Below are positions 1 through 7,833 of a stretch of 64,000 bases of DNA, piece after piece. A program made the translations under genes and the position numbers. The stretch is from positions 404,681 through 468,680 of the forward strand of contig JODU01000002.1 in assembly GCA_000720845.1 (NCBI GenBank), in the 5' to 3' direction. The DNA is from Kitasatospora aureofaciens. Lineage in GTDB: Bacteria; Actinomycetota; Actinomycetes; Streptomycetales; Streptomycetaceae. The notes under the pieces were generated by a model, which searched no databases, had not been told where the DNA came from, and saw only the letters and a program-made list of their open reading frames with translations. Every line of letters begins with the position of its first letter. Position 1 is the first letter of the stretch.

Positions 1-9
1 TGAACAGCA

Positions 10-594
10 TCACGGCAGCGACCCCTTCCACCGGCCGGGCACCCCGCCGACCAGGGCGGTGAAGCCGGGCAGGTCGTCCGCGACGTGCCGGACCGCGTCC
101 TCGGGAAGCACCAGGGCCCGGCCGGTGACCGTGAGCGTCTCGCCGCGCGGCACGTACACCCGGCGCCGGTGGCGCGTGTGACCCGGCACGAACCGGCGGC
201 TCGCCGCCACCCGGAAGCCGACGACCCGCCCACCGGTGCCGCCCTCCACCACGACGTCCAGCACCGTGCCGATCTCCGCTCCCGCCTCGGTCAGCACCCT
301 CGCCCCCAGCAGACGGGCTCGCAGGTTCGTCCGGTCCGCCGTCATCGCCGTCGCGGTCACCAGGCCCCGCCGGTCCCGGATCATCACCGCGTCGTGGCCC
401 AGCGCGTACACGGCCGACCACGGCAGGCCCTCCTTCAACGGGCCGGACAGCAGACCCCGTCCCGTCAGGGTGAAACCGGTGATCCGGGCCGCGGCGGCGT
501 CGCATACGGTGTCCTTGACCTGGGCGACGGCATCGCCGCCGAGCGTGACCACCGGCCGGGTGGTGAGGCTTCGTGCGGCCATCAGTTCGTTCAT
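10..594 (-). CDS. PRC-barrel domain protein
   Basis: A 194-residue protein with two PRC-barrel-like units, at about residues 5-70 and 95-150. Both have the beta-rich pattern of these domains, for example G-A-E-I-G-T-V-L-D-V-V in the second. PRC barrels occur in photosynthetic reaction centre H subunits, RimM and many small actinobacterial proteins of unknown role. No signal peptide or membrane segment is visible. The ATG at 594 was chosen over upstream frames because a GGGAAGGG ribosome site lies just before it. It is divergent from the ATPase at 762, sharing about 170 bp of promoter space. The exact function is unknown. Confidence 0.8.
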   Translation of the reverse strand: MNELMAARSLTTRPVVTLGGDAVAQVKDTVCDAAAARITGFTLTGRGLLSGPLKEGLPWSAVYALGHDAVMIRDRRGLVTATAMTADRTNLRARLLGARVLTEAGAEIGTVLDVVVEGGTGGRVVGFRVAASRRFVPGHTRHRRRVYVPRGETLTVTGRALVLPEDAVRHVADDLPGFTALVGGVPGRWKGSLP

Positions 595-761
595 CGCACA
601 CCCTTCCCCACCCGCTCGCACACCCCTGACCCACCCACGGGTTCCCCGCACGACTGTGACGATTCCCGCACCGGGAGGAGAGGGGGACTGCGACGCGCGG
701 CACGGGGTACGAGGACAGACGCAGCAGAGTCCGGCCAGTCCGGCTTCCGAGAGAGATACGT

Positions 762-1217
762 ATGACCGAGTACCTGGACGGGGCAGTGATACCGACTGGT
801 TTCGACGTACCCGTCGAACCGCTGAGGCGGGCGGCGCACTACTCCGGTGAGCCGGGATGCATAGCGCAGGCACGTTCCTTCGCCTCGCTCTTCCTCGACC
901 AGCTGAGGACCGAGTGGTGCGCCACGATCGGCCCCCGCGCCGACGGCGCGGTGCTCCTGGTGGTCAGCGAGCTGGTCACCAACGCCGACCGGCACAGCAG
1001 GGGGCCGTACATCCTGGAGCTGGAGGGCACCGGCAGCTCGGTGGTGGTGACCGTGTACGACAGCAGCGGCGCCGTGCCCCAGCGCTTCCCCCGGGACCCC
1101 GAGCGGGTCGGCCGGCACGGCCTGGAGATCGTGCACGCCCTGGTCGAGACGGTCGTCGTCGAACGCGTCCCGGTCGGCAAGCGCGTGCGCGCCGTGGTGC
1201 CCCTCACCGAGGGGTGA
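762..1217 (+). CDS. RsbW-type ATP-binding protein, putative anti-sigma factor
   Basis: A 151-residue single-domain HATPase_c_2 protein of the RsbW/SpoIIAB class. These bind a sigma factor or phosphorylate a STAS anti-anti-sigma protein. The N-box SELVTNADRHS is at about residues 69-79 with the conserved Glu70 and Asn74. An ATP-lid aspartate lies in VYDSSGAVP near 100, and a glycine box in GRHGLEIV at 117-124. It is convergent with, and only 40 bp from, the sigma gene ending at 1258. That makes a cognate anti-sigma/sigma pair plausible, though similar Streptomyces proteins also act on distant partners. Confidence 0.85.
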   Translation: MTEYLDGAVIPTGFDVPVEPLRRAAHYSGEPGCIAQARSFASLFLDQLRTEWCATIGPRADGAVLLVVSELVTNADRHSRGPYILELEGTGSSVVVTVYDSSGAVPQRFPRDPERVGRHGLEIVHALVETVVVERVPVGKRVRAVVPLTEG

Positions 1218-1257
1218 AGGGCACCGTCGTCACGGCGTCTTCACAGCGGGCCGGGGC

Positions 1258-2145
1258 TCAGGCGCACCCGAGTTCACCCAGCATGCCCTCGCGCAGCCGG
1301 GTGATGATCCGCTTGATCAGCCGGGAGACGTGCATCTGGGAGCAGCCGAGGCGTTCGCCGATCTCCGCCTGGGTCGCCTCCTCCACGAACCGCAGGTGGA
1401 TGATCTGGCGGTCCCGCTCGCTCAGCTCGGCCATCAGCGGGGCCAGCGAGTGGAAGTCCTCGATGAGCCGCAGCCCGTCCTCCTCCACTCCGATGAAGTC
1501 GGCCAGGACCGACTCGCCGCTCTCGGGTCCGTCACCGGTCAGGGCGGCGTCCAGCGAGGAGGAGTTGTAGCCGTTGGACGCGATCTGCCCCTCGACCACC
1601 TCCTTCTCACTGAGGTTCATCAGCGTGGCGAGTTCGGCGACGGTGGGCTCGCGGTCCAGGCGGGAGGAGAGCTCCTCGCGGGCCTTGGCCAGCTCCACGC
1701 GCAGCTCCTGGAGCCGCCGCGGCACGTGCACCGCCCAGGTGGTGTCCCGGAAGAAGCGCTTGATCTCCCCGACGATGTAGGGCAGCGCGAACGACGTGAA
1801 CTCCACCTCGCGCGACAGCTCGAAGCGGTCGATCGCCTTGATCAGGCCGATCATGCCGGTCTGGACGATGTCCTCCATGTCGTCCCCGCGGCCGCGGAAG
1901 CGGCCCGCCGCGAACCGCACGAGCGACATGTTCATCTCGATCAGCGTGTTGCGTGCGTACTGGTACTCGTGCGTGCCCTCTTCGAGTTCCGCCAGGCGCC
2001 GGAAGAACTGGCGGGACAACTGCCGCGCGTCACGCGGGGCCACGGTGCGCGGGTCCACGGCATCCCGCGGTGATCCCTCACCCGTCCCGCTCCCGGCGGC
2101 CTCCTCGACAACCTGCGCTTGCGGCCGGACCACGGCGGTCTCCAT
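1258..2145 (-). CDS. sigL: SigB/SigF-family RNA polymerase sigma factor (SigL-like)
   Basis: A 295-residue group 3 sigma factor of the stress/sporulation class. Region 2 is at about residues 70-135, with NMSLVRFAAGRF, DIVQTGMIGLIKAIDRF and GEIKRFFRDTTW. Region 3 is around 150-190. Region 4 is at about 240-285, with SERDRQIIHLRF and QMHVSRLI. The ATG at 2145 is preferred because GGGAGAGG precedes it; the frame stays open further upstream without a better site. The symbol rests on family plus recalled S. coelicolor gene order (sigL next to popR and clpP4/clpP3), so it is inferred. The ATPase at 762-1217 is the nearest candidate antagonist. Confidence 0.85.
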   Translation of the reverse strand: METAVVRPQAQVVEEAAGSGTGEGSPRDAVDPRTVAPRDARQLSRQFFRRLAELEEGTHEYQYARNTLIEMNMSLVRFAAGRFRGRGDDMEDIVQTGMIGLIKAIDRFELSREVEFTSFALPYIVGEIKRFFRDTTWAVHVPRRLQELRVELAKAREELSSRLDREPTVAELATLMNLSEKEVVEGQIASNGYNSSSLDAALTGDGPESGESVLADFIGVEEDGLRLIEDFHSLAPLMAELSERDRQIIHLRFVEEATQAEIGERLGCSQMHVSRLIKRIITRLREGMLGELGCA

Positions 2146-2223
2146 TGCCTCTCCCACGAAAGTCACGGTGCGACGTCTCCCTAGGCTTGCCCGCTTGCGG
2201 GTACCCGGGCCGCGACGGACCAT

Positions 2224-2245
2224 GCCACCCGTTTCCACGGGTGGC
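2224..2245. promoter_or_regulatory. Inverted repeat in the sigL-popR divergent region
   Basis: Two perfect 9-bp arms, GCCACCCGT and ACGGGTGGC, flank a TTCC spacer. The site lies about 80 bp upstream of the sigma gene start and 157 bp upstream of popR. It could be an operator or a small 5' UTR hairpin. No regulator can be assigned from the sequence. Confidence 0.35.
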
Positions 2246-2401
2246 GCAATACTTGTGCCGCGGCGTCTTCGCGGGGTGGTGTCTCCGCCTTCCAGGCTAG
2301 TGCGGCGGGCCGTGCCCGGCACCCCCGGAACCCGCCCGGATTTCCCTGAGGGCGGAACGCCGCCCCCTTCCGTGACGCGGCCGGGCCCCTAGGCTGAGGA
2401 G

Positions 2402-2830
2402 GTGACCAGCCACGTGCCGAACGAAGCCCGCGTCATCGCGCTGCGCCCACGGGCCGGGCGCCCCGCAGCGCGCCCCGCCGCCTCGCAGGTTCCCCCGGAG
2501 CGAAGGCCGCCCACCGTACGGGAGCCGCTGTGGCGCGACCTGGTCGGCGACGTCCTGCGGCGGGAACGCCTGGAGCAGGAGCGCACGCTGAAGGAGGTCG
2601 CGGAGGCCGCCCGGATCTCCATGCCCTACCTGTCGGAGGTGGAGCGCGGCCGCAAGGAGGCGTCCTCGGAAGTGCTGGCCGCCGCCGCGGGCGCCCTGGG
2701 ACTGGGCCTGGGCGACCTGCTGGCCCGCGCGCAGGGCGAGCTGGTCCGCCTCACCTCGCGGCACACCGGCGCGGGAGCGGGCCGCGGCACGTCCGGCGCG
2801 CGGTTCGACGGGATGTGCCTGGCCGCCTGA
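2402..2830 (+). CDS. popR: PopR-like XRE regulator of clpP3-clpP4, with C-terminal degron
   Basis: A 142-residue protein with a low-complexity N-terminus and one Cro/cI helix-turn-helix at about residues 43-110 (LKEVAEAARISMPYLSEVER). In S. lividans, PopR activates the clpP3-clpP4 operon and is itself degraded by ClpP1/ClpP2 through its two C-terminal alanines. This protein ends in CLAA, and the clpP3-clpP4 operon lies next to it in convergent orientation, so the assignment is strong. The GTG at 2402 sits against GAGGA, and a TAGGCT hexamer ends about 7 bp upstream, so the message may be leaderless. A GTG at 2414 is the alternative start. Confidence 0.88.
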   Translation: MTSHVPNEARVIALRPRAGRPAARPAASQVPPERRPPTVREPLWRDLVGDVLRRERLEQERTLKEVAEAARISMPYLSEVERGRKEASSEVLAAAAGALGLGLGDLLARAQGELVRLTSRHTGAGAGRGTSGARFDGMCLAA

Positions 2831-2839
2831 GGCCGCGCA

Positions 2840-2876
2840 CGGGCCGGCGCCCCGCACGGTGCGGGGCGCCGGCCCG
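2840..2876. terminator. Bidirectional terminator between popR and clpP4
   Basis: Perfect 18-bp arms at 2840-2857 and 2859-2876 are separated by one base. They would fold into a GC-only hairpin with a small loop. The site lies exactly between the convergent stops of popR and clpP4. There is no T-tract, which is common for Streptomyces terminators. Confidence 0.75.
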
Positions 2877-2881
2877 GCCTC

Positions 2882-3484
2882 TCACACCCGCGCCAGGCGC
2901 TGGGCGAGCACCTCGTCGGCCAGCCCGTACGCCACCGCCTCCTGGGCGGTGAACACCTTGTCGCGGTCCATGTCCGCGCGCAGTGTCGCCACGTCGTGGT
3001 GGGTGTGGCGGGCCAGCACCTCCTCGACCTGGGAGCGGATCCGCACCATCTCCTTGGCCTGCAGTGCCAGGTCGGAGACCGTCCCCTGCCGGCCGCCGCT
3101 GGCGGGCTGCCCCAGCAGGACCCGCGCGTGCTCCAGCACGAACCGCCGCCCGGGGTCGCCGCCCGCCAGCAGCACCGCCGCGGTGGAGGCCGCCTGCCCG
3201 ACACAGAACGTCGAGATCGGCGCCTGCACGAAGGACATCGTGTCGTAGATCGCCATCAGCGACGTGAACGAGCCGCCGGGGGAGTTGATGTAGACGGCGA
3301 TCTCGCTCTCCGGGGCCGACGACTCCAGGTGCAGGAGCTGCGCGATCACCACGTTGGCCACACCGTCGTCGATCTCGGTCCCCAGGAAGATGATCCGCTC
3401 CGACAGCAGCCGGCTGAACACGTCGTAGGACCGCTCGCCCTGCGGGGTCCGCTCGACGACGTTAGGAATCGTGTAGCTCCCCAT
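2882..3484 (-). CDS. clpP4: ClpP-family protease subunit ClpP4, catalytic His replaced
   Basis: A 200-residue ClpP-fold protein. The oxyanion-strand motif YINSPGGS (65-72) and the nucleophile motif GQAAS with Ser100 are present, and the acidic member is likely Asp175 in DRDKVF. The position of the triad histidine, normally in M-I-H-Q-P, reads LLGQP with Gly125, so the triad is incomplete. The subunit may be inactive or structural and work only in mixed rings with ClpP3. Its ATG lies one base after the clpP3 stop (TGACATG), implying translational coupling. The family also includes inactive ClpR-like subunits. Confidence 0.9.
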   Translation of the reverse strand: MGSYTIPNVVERTPQGERSYDVFSRLLSERIIFLGTEIDDGVANVVIAQLLHLESSAPESEIAVYINSPGGSFTSLMAIYDTMSFVQAPISTFCVGQAASTAAVLLAGGDPGRRFVLEHARVLLGQPASGGRQGTVSDLALQAKEMVRIRSQVEEVLARHTHHDVATLRADMDRDKVFTAQEAVAYGLADEVLAQRLARV

Positions 3485-3485
3485 G

Positions 3486-4133
3486 TCACAGCCCCATCCG
3501 TCGCTTGGTGGCGGCCGGGCGCACGTCCGCGAGGGACTGCACGACCTGGTCCACCATTCCGTACTCCCTGGCCTCCTCGGCCGTGAACCAGCGGTCGCGG
3601 TCGCCGTCCCGGGAGATGGTCTCGACGCTCTGACCGGTGTGCTCGGCGGTGATCCGCTCGATGGCCCGCTTGGTGAACTCCAGGTTGTCCGCCTGGATCT
3701 CGATGTCGGCGGTGGTGCCGCCGATGCCCGCCGACGGCTGGTGCATCATGATCCGCGCGTTCGGCAGCGCGTAGCGCTTGCCCGCCGTGCCGACGCTCAG
3801 CAGGAACTGCCCCATGCTGGCGGCGAACCCCATGGCGAGCGTCGAGACGTCGTTGGGGATCAGCCGCATGGTGTCGTAGATGGCGAGTCCCGCGTGCACG
3901 GAGCCGCCGGGGCTGTTGATGTACAGGCTGATGTCGGTGCGCGGGTCCTGCGCGGACAGGATCAGCAGCTGGGCGCAGACCCGGTTCGCGGAGACCTCGT
4001 CGACCTGGGTGCCCAGGAGCACGATCCGCTGGTCGAGCAGCTGCTCGGCGAGCCGGTCGTCGAACCGGGTCGCGGGGGTGTCGCCCTCCTCGGCCCTGGG
4101 CGGTCGGGCCGGTGAGGCGATGAGTGGAGACAT
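3486..4133 (-). CDS. clpP3: ATP-dependent Clp protease proteolytic subunit ClpP3
   Basis: A 215-residue ClpP peptidase subunit that would form tetradecameric barrels fed by a Clp ATPase. The triad is complete: Ser106 in GFAASMG, His131 in MMHQPSAG and Asp180 in GDRDRWF. The ATG at 4133 is supported by AAGGAG about 6 bases upstream; a longer open frame to 4358 lacks such a site and would cover the operator. It is the first gene of a two-gene operon with clpP4. In Streptomyces this operon is a backup set induced by PopR when ClpP1/ClpP2 is lost, and the palindrome at 4227-4269 fits that control. Confidence 0.93.
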   Translation of the reverse strand: MSPLIASPARPPRAEEGDTPATRFDDRLAEQLLDQRIVLLGTQVDEVSANRVCAQLLILSAQDPRTDISLYINSPGGSVHAGLAIYDTMRLIPNDVSTLAMGFAASMGQFLLSVGTAGKRYALPNARIMMHQPSAGIGGTTADIEIQADNLEFTKRAIERITAEHTGQSVETISRDGDRDRWFTAEEAREYGMVDQVVQSLADVRPAATKRRMGL

Positions 4134-4226
4134 CGGCGCTCCTTGTCGAGTCGTGGTCAGTGGGGGAGGGGGGTGGGCCGCGGCCGATGGCGCCGCGGTT
4201 CCTCCACTCTCGGTCCGCCACGGCCC

Positions 4227-4269
4227 CTGCCGGTGCTTTCTCTGCCCGCGGCAGATTCGCCACCGGCAG
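4227..4269. promoter_or_regulatory. PopR operator upstream of clpP3-clpP4
   Basis: The core TCTGCC-CGC-GGCAGA (4241-4255) matches the reported PopR site, TTCTGCC-N3-GGCAGAA, except for the outermost base on each side. It is nested in a second perfect repeat, CTGCCGGTG (4227-4235) and CACCGGCAG (4261-4269). Both repeats share the same centre at 4248. The site is about 95-135 bp upstream of the clpP3 start. Confidence 0.82.
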
Positions 4270-4335
4270 AGCGATGAGTTCCGCGGACCGCGCCGGTCGA
4301 CAGTGGTGACCGTGTTCCGCTCCCTGGAGGTACTC

Positions 4336-4818
4336 ATGAGCACCGACGGATTCACCACCTGCCTGTGGTTCGACGGCGACGCCGAGGAGGCCGCCCACTT
4401 CTACGTCTCCGTGTTCAAGAACTCCGGCATCGACGCCGTCACGCGCTACCCCGAGGGAGCACCCCAGCCCGCCGGCTCCGTGCTCACCGTCGAGTTCACC
4501 GCCAACGGCCAGAAGTTCGTGGGCCTCAACGGCGGCCCGCAGTTCACGTTCAACGAGGCGATCTCCTTCCAGATCACCTGCGAGAACCAGGACGAGGTCG
4601 ACCACTACTGGACCAGGCTCACCGAGGGCGGCGGCGAGGACGGGCCCTGCGGCTGGCTCAAGGACCGGTTCGGCGTCTCGTGGCAGGTCGTCCCGCGCCG
4701 GCTCGAGGAGATGTTCCGCGACCCCGACCCCGCCAAGGTGGCGCGCGCCAACAAGGCCATGATGTCGATGCGCAAGCTCGACATCGCCGCACTGGAGCAG
4801 GCGTACGCCGGTCAGTGA
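4336..4818 (+). CDS. VOC-superfamily (PhnB-like) protein
   Basis: A 160-residue protein of the PhnB/glyoxalase fold often labelled 3-demethylubiquinone methyltransferase-like. It opens with FTTCLWFDGDAEEAAHFYVSVFKNS, typical of this subfamily, and contains FVGLNGGPQFTFNEAISFQI and GWLKDRFGVSWQVVP. These proteins bind metal or small ligands; no substrate can be named. The ATG at 4336 has GGAGG five bases upstream, so longer in-frame extensions are not needed. A second VOC gene follows after 115 bp on the same strand. Confidence 0.85.
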   Translation: MSTDGFTTCLWFDGDAEEAAHFYVSVFKNSGIDAVTRYPEGAPQPAGSVLTVEFTANGQKFVGLNGGPQFTFNEAISFQITCENQDEVDHYWTRLTEGGGEDGPCGWLKDRFGVSWQVVPRRLEEMFRDPDPAKVARANKAMMSMRKLDIAALEQAYAGQ

Positions 4819-4933
4819 CGCGCCGTCGGCGCGCGGGGCGTGGACGGGATGACTAGCGTGAGGAACCGGACCGTATCCGGTCATCTCGTCCCGCACAGTT
4901 CGAAACCATTCGCCCGCACAGGAGGCGGCAGTC

Positions 4934-5731
4934 ATGGCCGTGCAACCCGAAGGGGCCCCTTGCTGGGCCGACGCGATGTTCAGCGATGTCGAGGGAGCCA
5001 AGACCTTCTACGGCGACGTCCTCGGCTGGACCTTCGGCGAGTCGTCGTCGGAGTTCGGCAACTACACCCAGTGCTACGCGGACGGCAAGGCCGTGGCCGC
5101 CGTCGTCCCGCCCCCGCCCGGTCACGAGGACCAGTCCCAGTGGTGCCTCTACTTCGCCTCCCCGGACGCGGCGGCGACCGCCGGCCGGATCCGCGAGGCC
5201 GGCGGGGAACTGCTCCTCGAGCCGATGCGGGTCGGCGACTACGGCACCATGTGCCTGGCCCGGGACCCGAGCGGCGTCGTCTTCGGCGTCTGGCAGGGCG
5301 ACGCCCACGAGGGCTTCGAGGCGACGGCCGTGCCCGGCGCGTACTGCTGGGCGGAGGTCTTCACCCGCGAGCCCGCGAAGTCGGACGCCTTCTTCCCCGC
5401 GGTCTTCTCCTACCGGGCCAAGCAGATGCGGGACGACCAGGTGGACTTCCGCATCTTCGACCTCGGTGACCGCACCGTCCTGGGCCGGATGGCCATGACG
5501 GAGGAGTTCCCGCCCGAGGTCCCGCCCTACATCAACGTCTACTTCGCCGTCGCCGACTGCGACGACGCCGTGGCGCGCGCCACGAAGCTCGGCGGCGTCC
5601 TGCGGTTCGGTCCGGTCACGACCCCGTTCGGCCGGTTCGCGGCGCTCAGCGACCCGCAGGGCGCGAACTTCTCCGTGATCGACACCACGACCACGGAGGG
5701 GGAGATGCCCACGCTCACGGACGTCTCCTGA
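4934..5731 (+). CDS. Two-domain VOC family (glyoxalase/bleomycin-resistance-like) protein
   Basis: A 265-residue protein with two tandem VOC modules, at about residues 8-120 and 135-255. Each opens with a cysteine-tryptophan motif (APCWADAMF, GAYCWAEVF) and ends with a substrate-edge strand (DPSGVVFGVWQ, DPQGANFSVID). Such duplicated proteins are common in Streptomyces and usually lack a known substrate. An AGGAGG site lies before the ATG. It may be co-transcribed with the PhnB-like gene upstream, but the 115-bp gap leaves room for its own promoter. Confidence 0.85.
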   Translation: MAVQPEGAPCWADAMFSDVEGAKTFYGDVLGWTFGESSSEFGNYTQCYADGKAVAAVVPPPPGHEDQSQWCLYFASPDAAATAGRIREAGGELLLEPMRVGDYGTMCLARDPSGVVFGVWQGDAHEGFEATAVPGAYCWAEVFTREPAKSDAFFPAVFSYRAKQMRDDQVDFRIFDLGDRTVLGRMAMTEEFPPEVPPYINVYFAVADCDDAVARATKLGGVLRFGPVTTPFGRFAALSDPQGANFSVIDTTTTEGEMPTLTDVS

Positions 5732-5773
5732 CCCTGTCCGGACACCCCGCCGGGCCATGGCATGATCGGACGC

Positions 5774-6463
5774 ATGCGTGAACGAGCAGTGGCCGCGTGC
5801 GACGGGGCTTCGAAGGGAAACCCGGGTCCGGCCGGCTGGGCCTGGGTGCTGGCCGACGCGTCGGAGAATCCGGTCCGCTGGGAGGCCGGCCCGCTCGGCA
5901 GGACCACCAACAACGTCGCCGAACTCACGGCTCTGGAGCGCCTGCTGGCGTCGACCGACCCGGGCGTACCGCTCGAGGTCCGCATGGACTCGCAGTACGC
6001 CATGAAGGCCGTCACCACCTGGCTGCCCGGCTGGAAGCGCAACGGCTGGAAGACCGCCGCGGGCAAGCCCGTCGCCAACCAGGAGCTGGTCGTGCGCATC
6101 GACGAGCTGCTCGACGGCCGCTCGGTCGAGTTCCGCTACGTGCCCGCCCACCAGGTCGACGGCGACCGGCTCAACGACTTCGCCGACCGGGCCGCCAGCC
6201 AGGCGGCCGTGGTCCAGGAAGCCGCGGGTACCGCCCTCGGTTCGCCGGAGCCGCCGCCCGCGCCGGACGTGCCGGCGGCCCGCAAGGCGCCGCGCCGGGC
6301 GCCGGGCGCGGCCCGCAAGGGCGGCGGTTCCCCGGCGCGCACCATCAAGGCGAAATTCGCCGGGCGCTGCCTGTGCGGCCGCTCCTACGCGGCCGGAGAG
6401 TCCATCGCCAAGAACGACCAGGGCTGGGGCCACCCGGAGTGCCGCACGGTGGCCGCCGGATAA
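5774..6463 (+). CDS. Ribonuclease HI-like protein with C-terminal metal-binding-like domain
   Basis: Residues 1-145 form a type 1 RNase H domain. The catalytic acids are Asp10 (DGASKGNPGPA), Glu50 (NNVAELTAL), Asp72 (MDSQYAMK) and a final Asp near 135, with His126 in HQVDGDRLNDFAD. It would cut RNA in RNA-DNA hybrids. A proline/alanine-rich linker (about 150-190) leads to a short C-terminal module with CLCG and WGHPEC that could bind zinc. S. coelicolor has a characterised RNase HI at the same recalled place (SCO7284). ATGs at 5762 and 5774 are both possible; neither has a strong ribosome site. Confidence 0.85.
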   Translation: MRERAVAACDGASKGNPGPAGWAWVLADASENPVRWEAGPLGRTTNNVAELTALERLLASTDPGVPLEVRMDSQYAMKAVTTWLPGWKRNGWKTAAGKPVANQELVVRIDELLDGRSVEFRYVPAHQVDGDRLNDFADRAASQAAVVQEAAGTALGSPEPPPAPDVPAARKAPRRAPGAARKGGGSPARTIKAKFAGRCLCGRSYAAGESIAKNDQGWGHPECRTVAAG

Positions 6464-6561
6464 ACCGCGCCCGCCCCCGGCCGCGCGGCGGCGGACCACG
6501 GCCCCTCCCTTGTTACTCTGCGGTCCCGAATGACCGTTATGAGTGCATACCAGGGGTGTGT

Positions 6562-7821
6562 GTGAAGGTCGCCTGCGTCGGCGGTGGGCCCGCCGGACTG
6601 TATCTGTCGATCCTGCTGAAGCGGCGGGACCCGTCCCACGACGTCACCGTCCACGAGCGCGACCCGGAGGGCTCCACCTACGGCTGGGGCGTCACCTACT
6701 GGCGCGGACTGCTCGACCGGCTCCAGGAGCACGACCCCGAGTCCGCGCGCGCCGTCGAGGAGCACTCGGTGCGCTGGCGCGACGGCGTCGCCCACGTGGG
6801 CGACCTGGCCACCCGGCACCAAGGCGACGAGGGCTTCGGCATCGGCCGCCACCGGCTCCTCGCGATCCTCGCCGCCCGCGCCCGCGAACTGGGCGTACGC
6901 CTGGAGCACGAGCACCCGGTCGACGGCGCGAACCCGCCCGCCGCCGACCTGGTGGTGGCGGCCGACGGGGCGGGCAGCGCCCTGCGCACCCGGCACGCCG
7001 ACCACTTCGGCACCGAGATCACCGGCGGCCGCAACCCCTACGTGTGGCTCGGCACCACCAAGGTCTTCGACGCCTTCACCTTCGCCTTCGTGGAGACCGG
7101 CCACGGCTGGATCTGGGCGTACGGCTACGGCTTCGGCCCCGAGGGCAGCACCTGCGTCGTCGAGTGCGCGCCCGCGACCTGGACCGGCCTGGGCCTGGAC
7201 CGGGCGGACGAGGGCGAGGGACTGGTCCTGCTGGAAAAGCTCTTCGCGGACGTACTGGACGGACACCCGCTCACCGCGCGGTCGAACGGCCGGGCCGGCA
7301 CCCCCTGGCGCACCTTCCGCACCCTCGCCAACCGCACCTGGTCCCGGGGCAACCTCGTCCTGCTCGGCGACGCCGCCCACACCACGCACTACTCCATCGG
7401 CGCGGGCACCACGCTCGCCCTGGAGGACGCCATGACGCTGTCGGCGGCGCTGCACGAGCGGGAGACCCTCCCGGAGGCCCTCGCCCACTACGAACGCGAA
7501 CGCCGTGCGGCCCTGCTGCCGGTGCAGAGCGCGGCCCGGCTCAGCGCCCAGTGGTACGAGAACCTGCCCCGCTACATCCACCTGCCGCCCCAGGAGATGT
7601 TCGCCCTGCTCGGCCAGCGCCACTCGCCGCTGCTGCCGTACCTCCCGCCCCGCCTGTACTACCGGATCGACCGGGCGGCCGGCCGGCTGGAGACACTGCG
7701 GCGGCTCAAGCGCCGGCTGGGGCCCGTGCTCGCGCGCACGGGCCAGGCACGCAGGTTCCCCACCGGCGGTGGGCCGGGCCGCTCCGGGCGTCCCGACGCG
7801 GTGCCCGCGGACCGCGGATGA
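6562..7821 (+). CDS. FAD-dependent aromatic monooxygenase (PHBH-like)
   Basis: A 419-residue class A flavoprotein monooxygenase. The N-terminal VACVGGGPAGLYL is the Rossmann FAD motif. A DG motif (VVAADGAGSALR) lies near residue 135, and the second FAD motif GNLVLLGDAAHTTHYSIGAGT is around 265-290. The YGWGVTYW segment resembles enzymes acting on CoA-linked or free aromatic acids, such as the N-terminal half of salicylyl- or anthraniloyl-CoA monooxygenases, so that class is possible. The GTG at 6562 follows AGGGG. It ends 12 bp before an aldo/keto reductase, so the two are likely co-transcribed. Confidence 0.87.
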   Translation: MKVACVGGGPAGLYLSILLKRRDPSHDVTVHERDPEGSTYGWGVTYWRGLLDRLQEHDPESARAVEEHSVRWRDGVAHVGDLATRHQGDEGFGIGRHRLLAILAARARELGVRLEHEHPVDGANPPAADLVVAADGAGSALRTRHADHFGTEITGGRNPYVWLGTTKVFDAFTFAFVETGHGWIWAYGYGFGPEGSTCVVECAPATWTGLGLDRADEGEGLVLLEKLFADVLDGHPLTARSNGRAGTPWRTFRTLANRTWSRGNLVLLGDAAHTTHYSIGAGTTLALEDAMTLSAALHERETLPEALAHYERERRAALLPVQSAARLSAQWYENLPRYIHLPPQEMFALLGQRHSPLLPYLPPRLYYRIDRAAGRLETLRRLKRRLGPVLARTGQARRFPTGGGPGRSGRPDAVPADRG

Positions 7822-7833
7822 CAGACTGACGCC

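Noticed and set aside
5797..7821. A 674-codon frame starting inside RNase H and running into the flavin monooxygenase
   Set aside because: The first 255 codons are an out-of-frame shadow of RNase H. The flavoprotein begins at GTG 6562 with AGGGG and its FAD motif.
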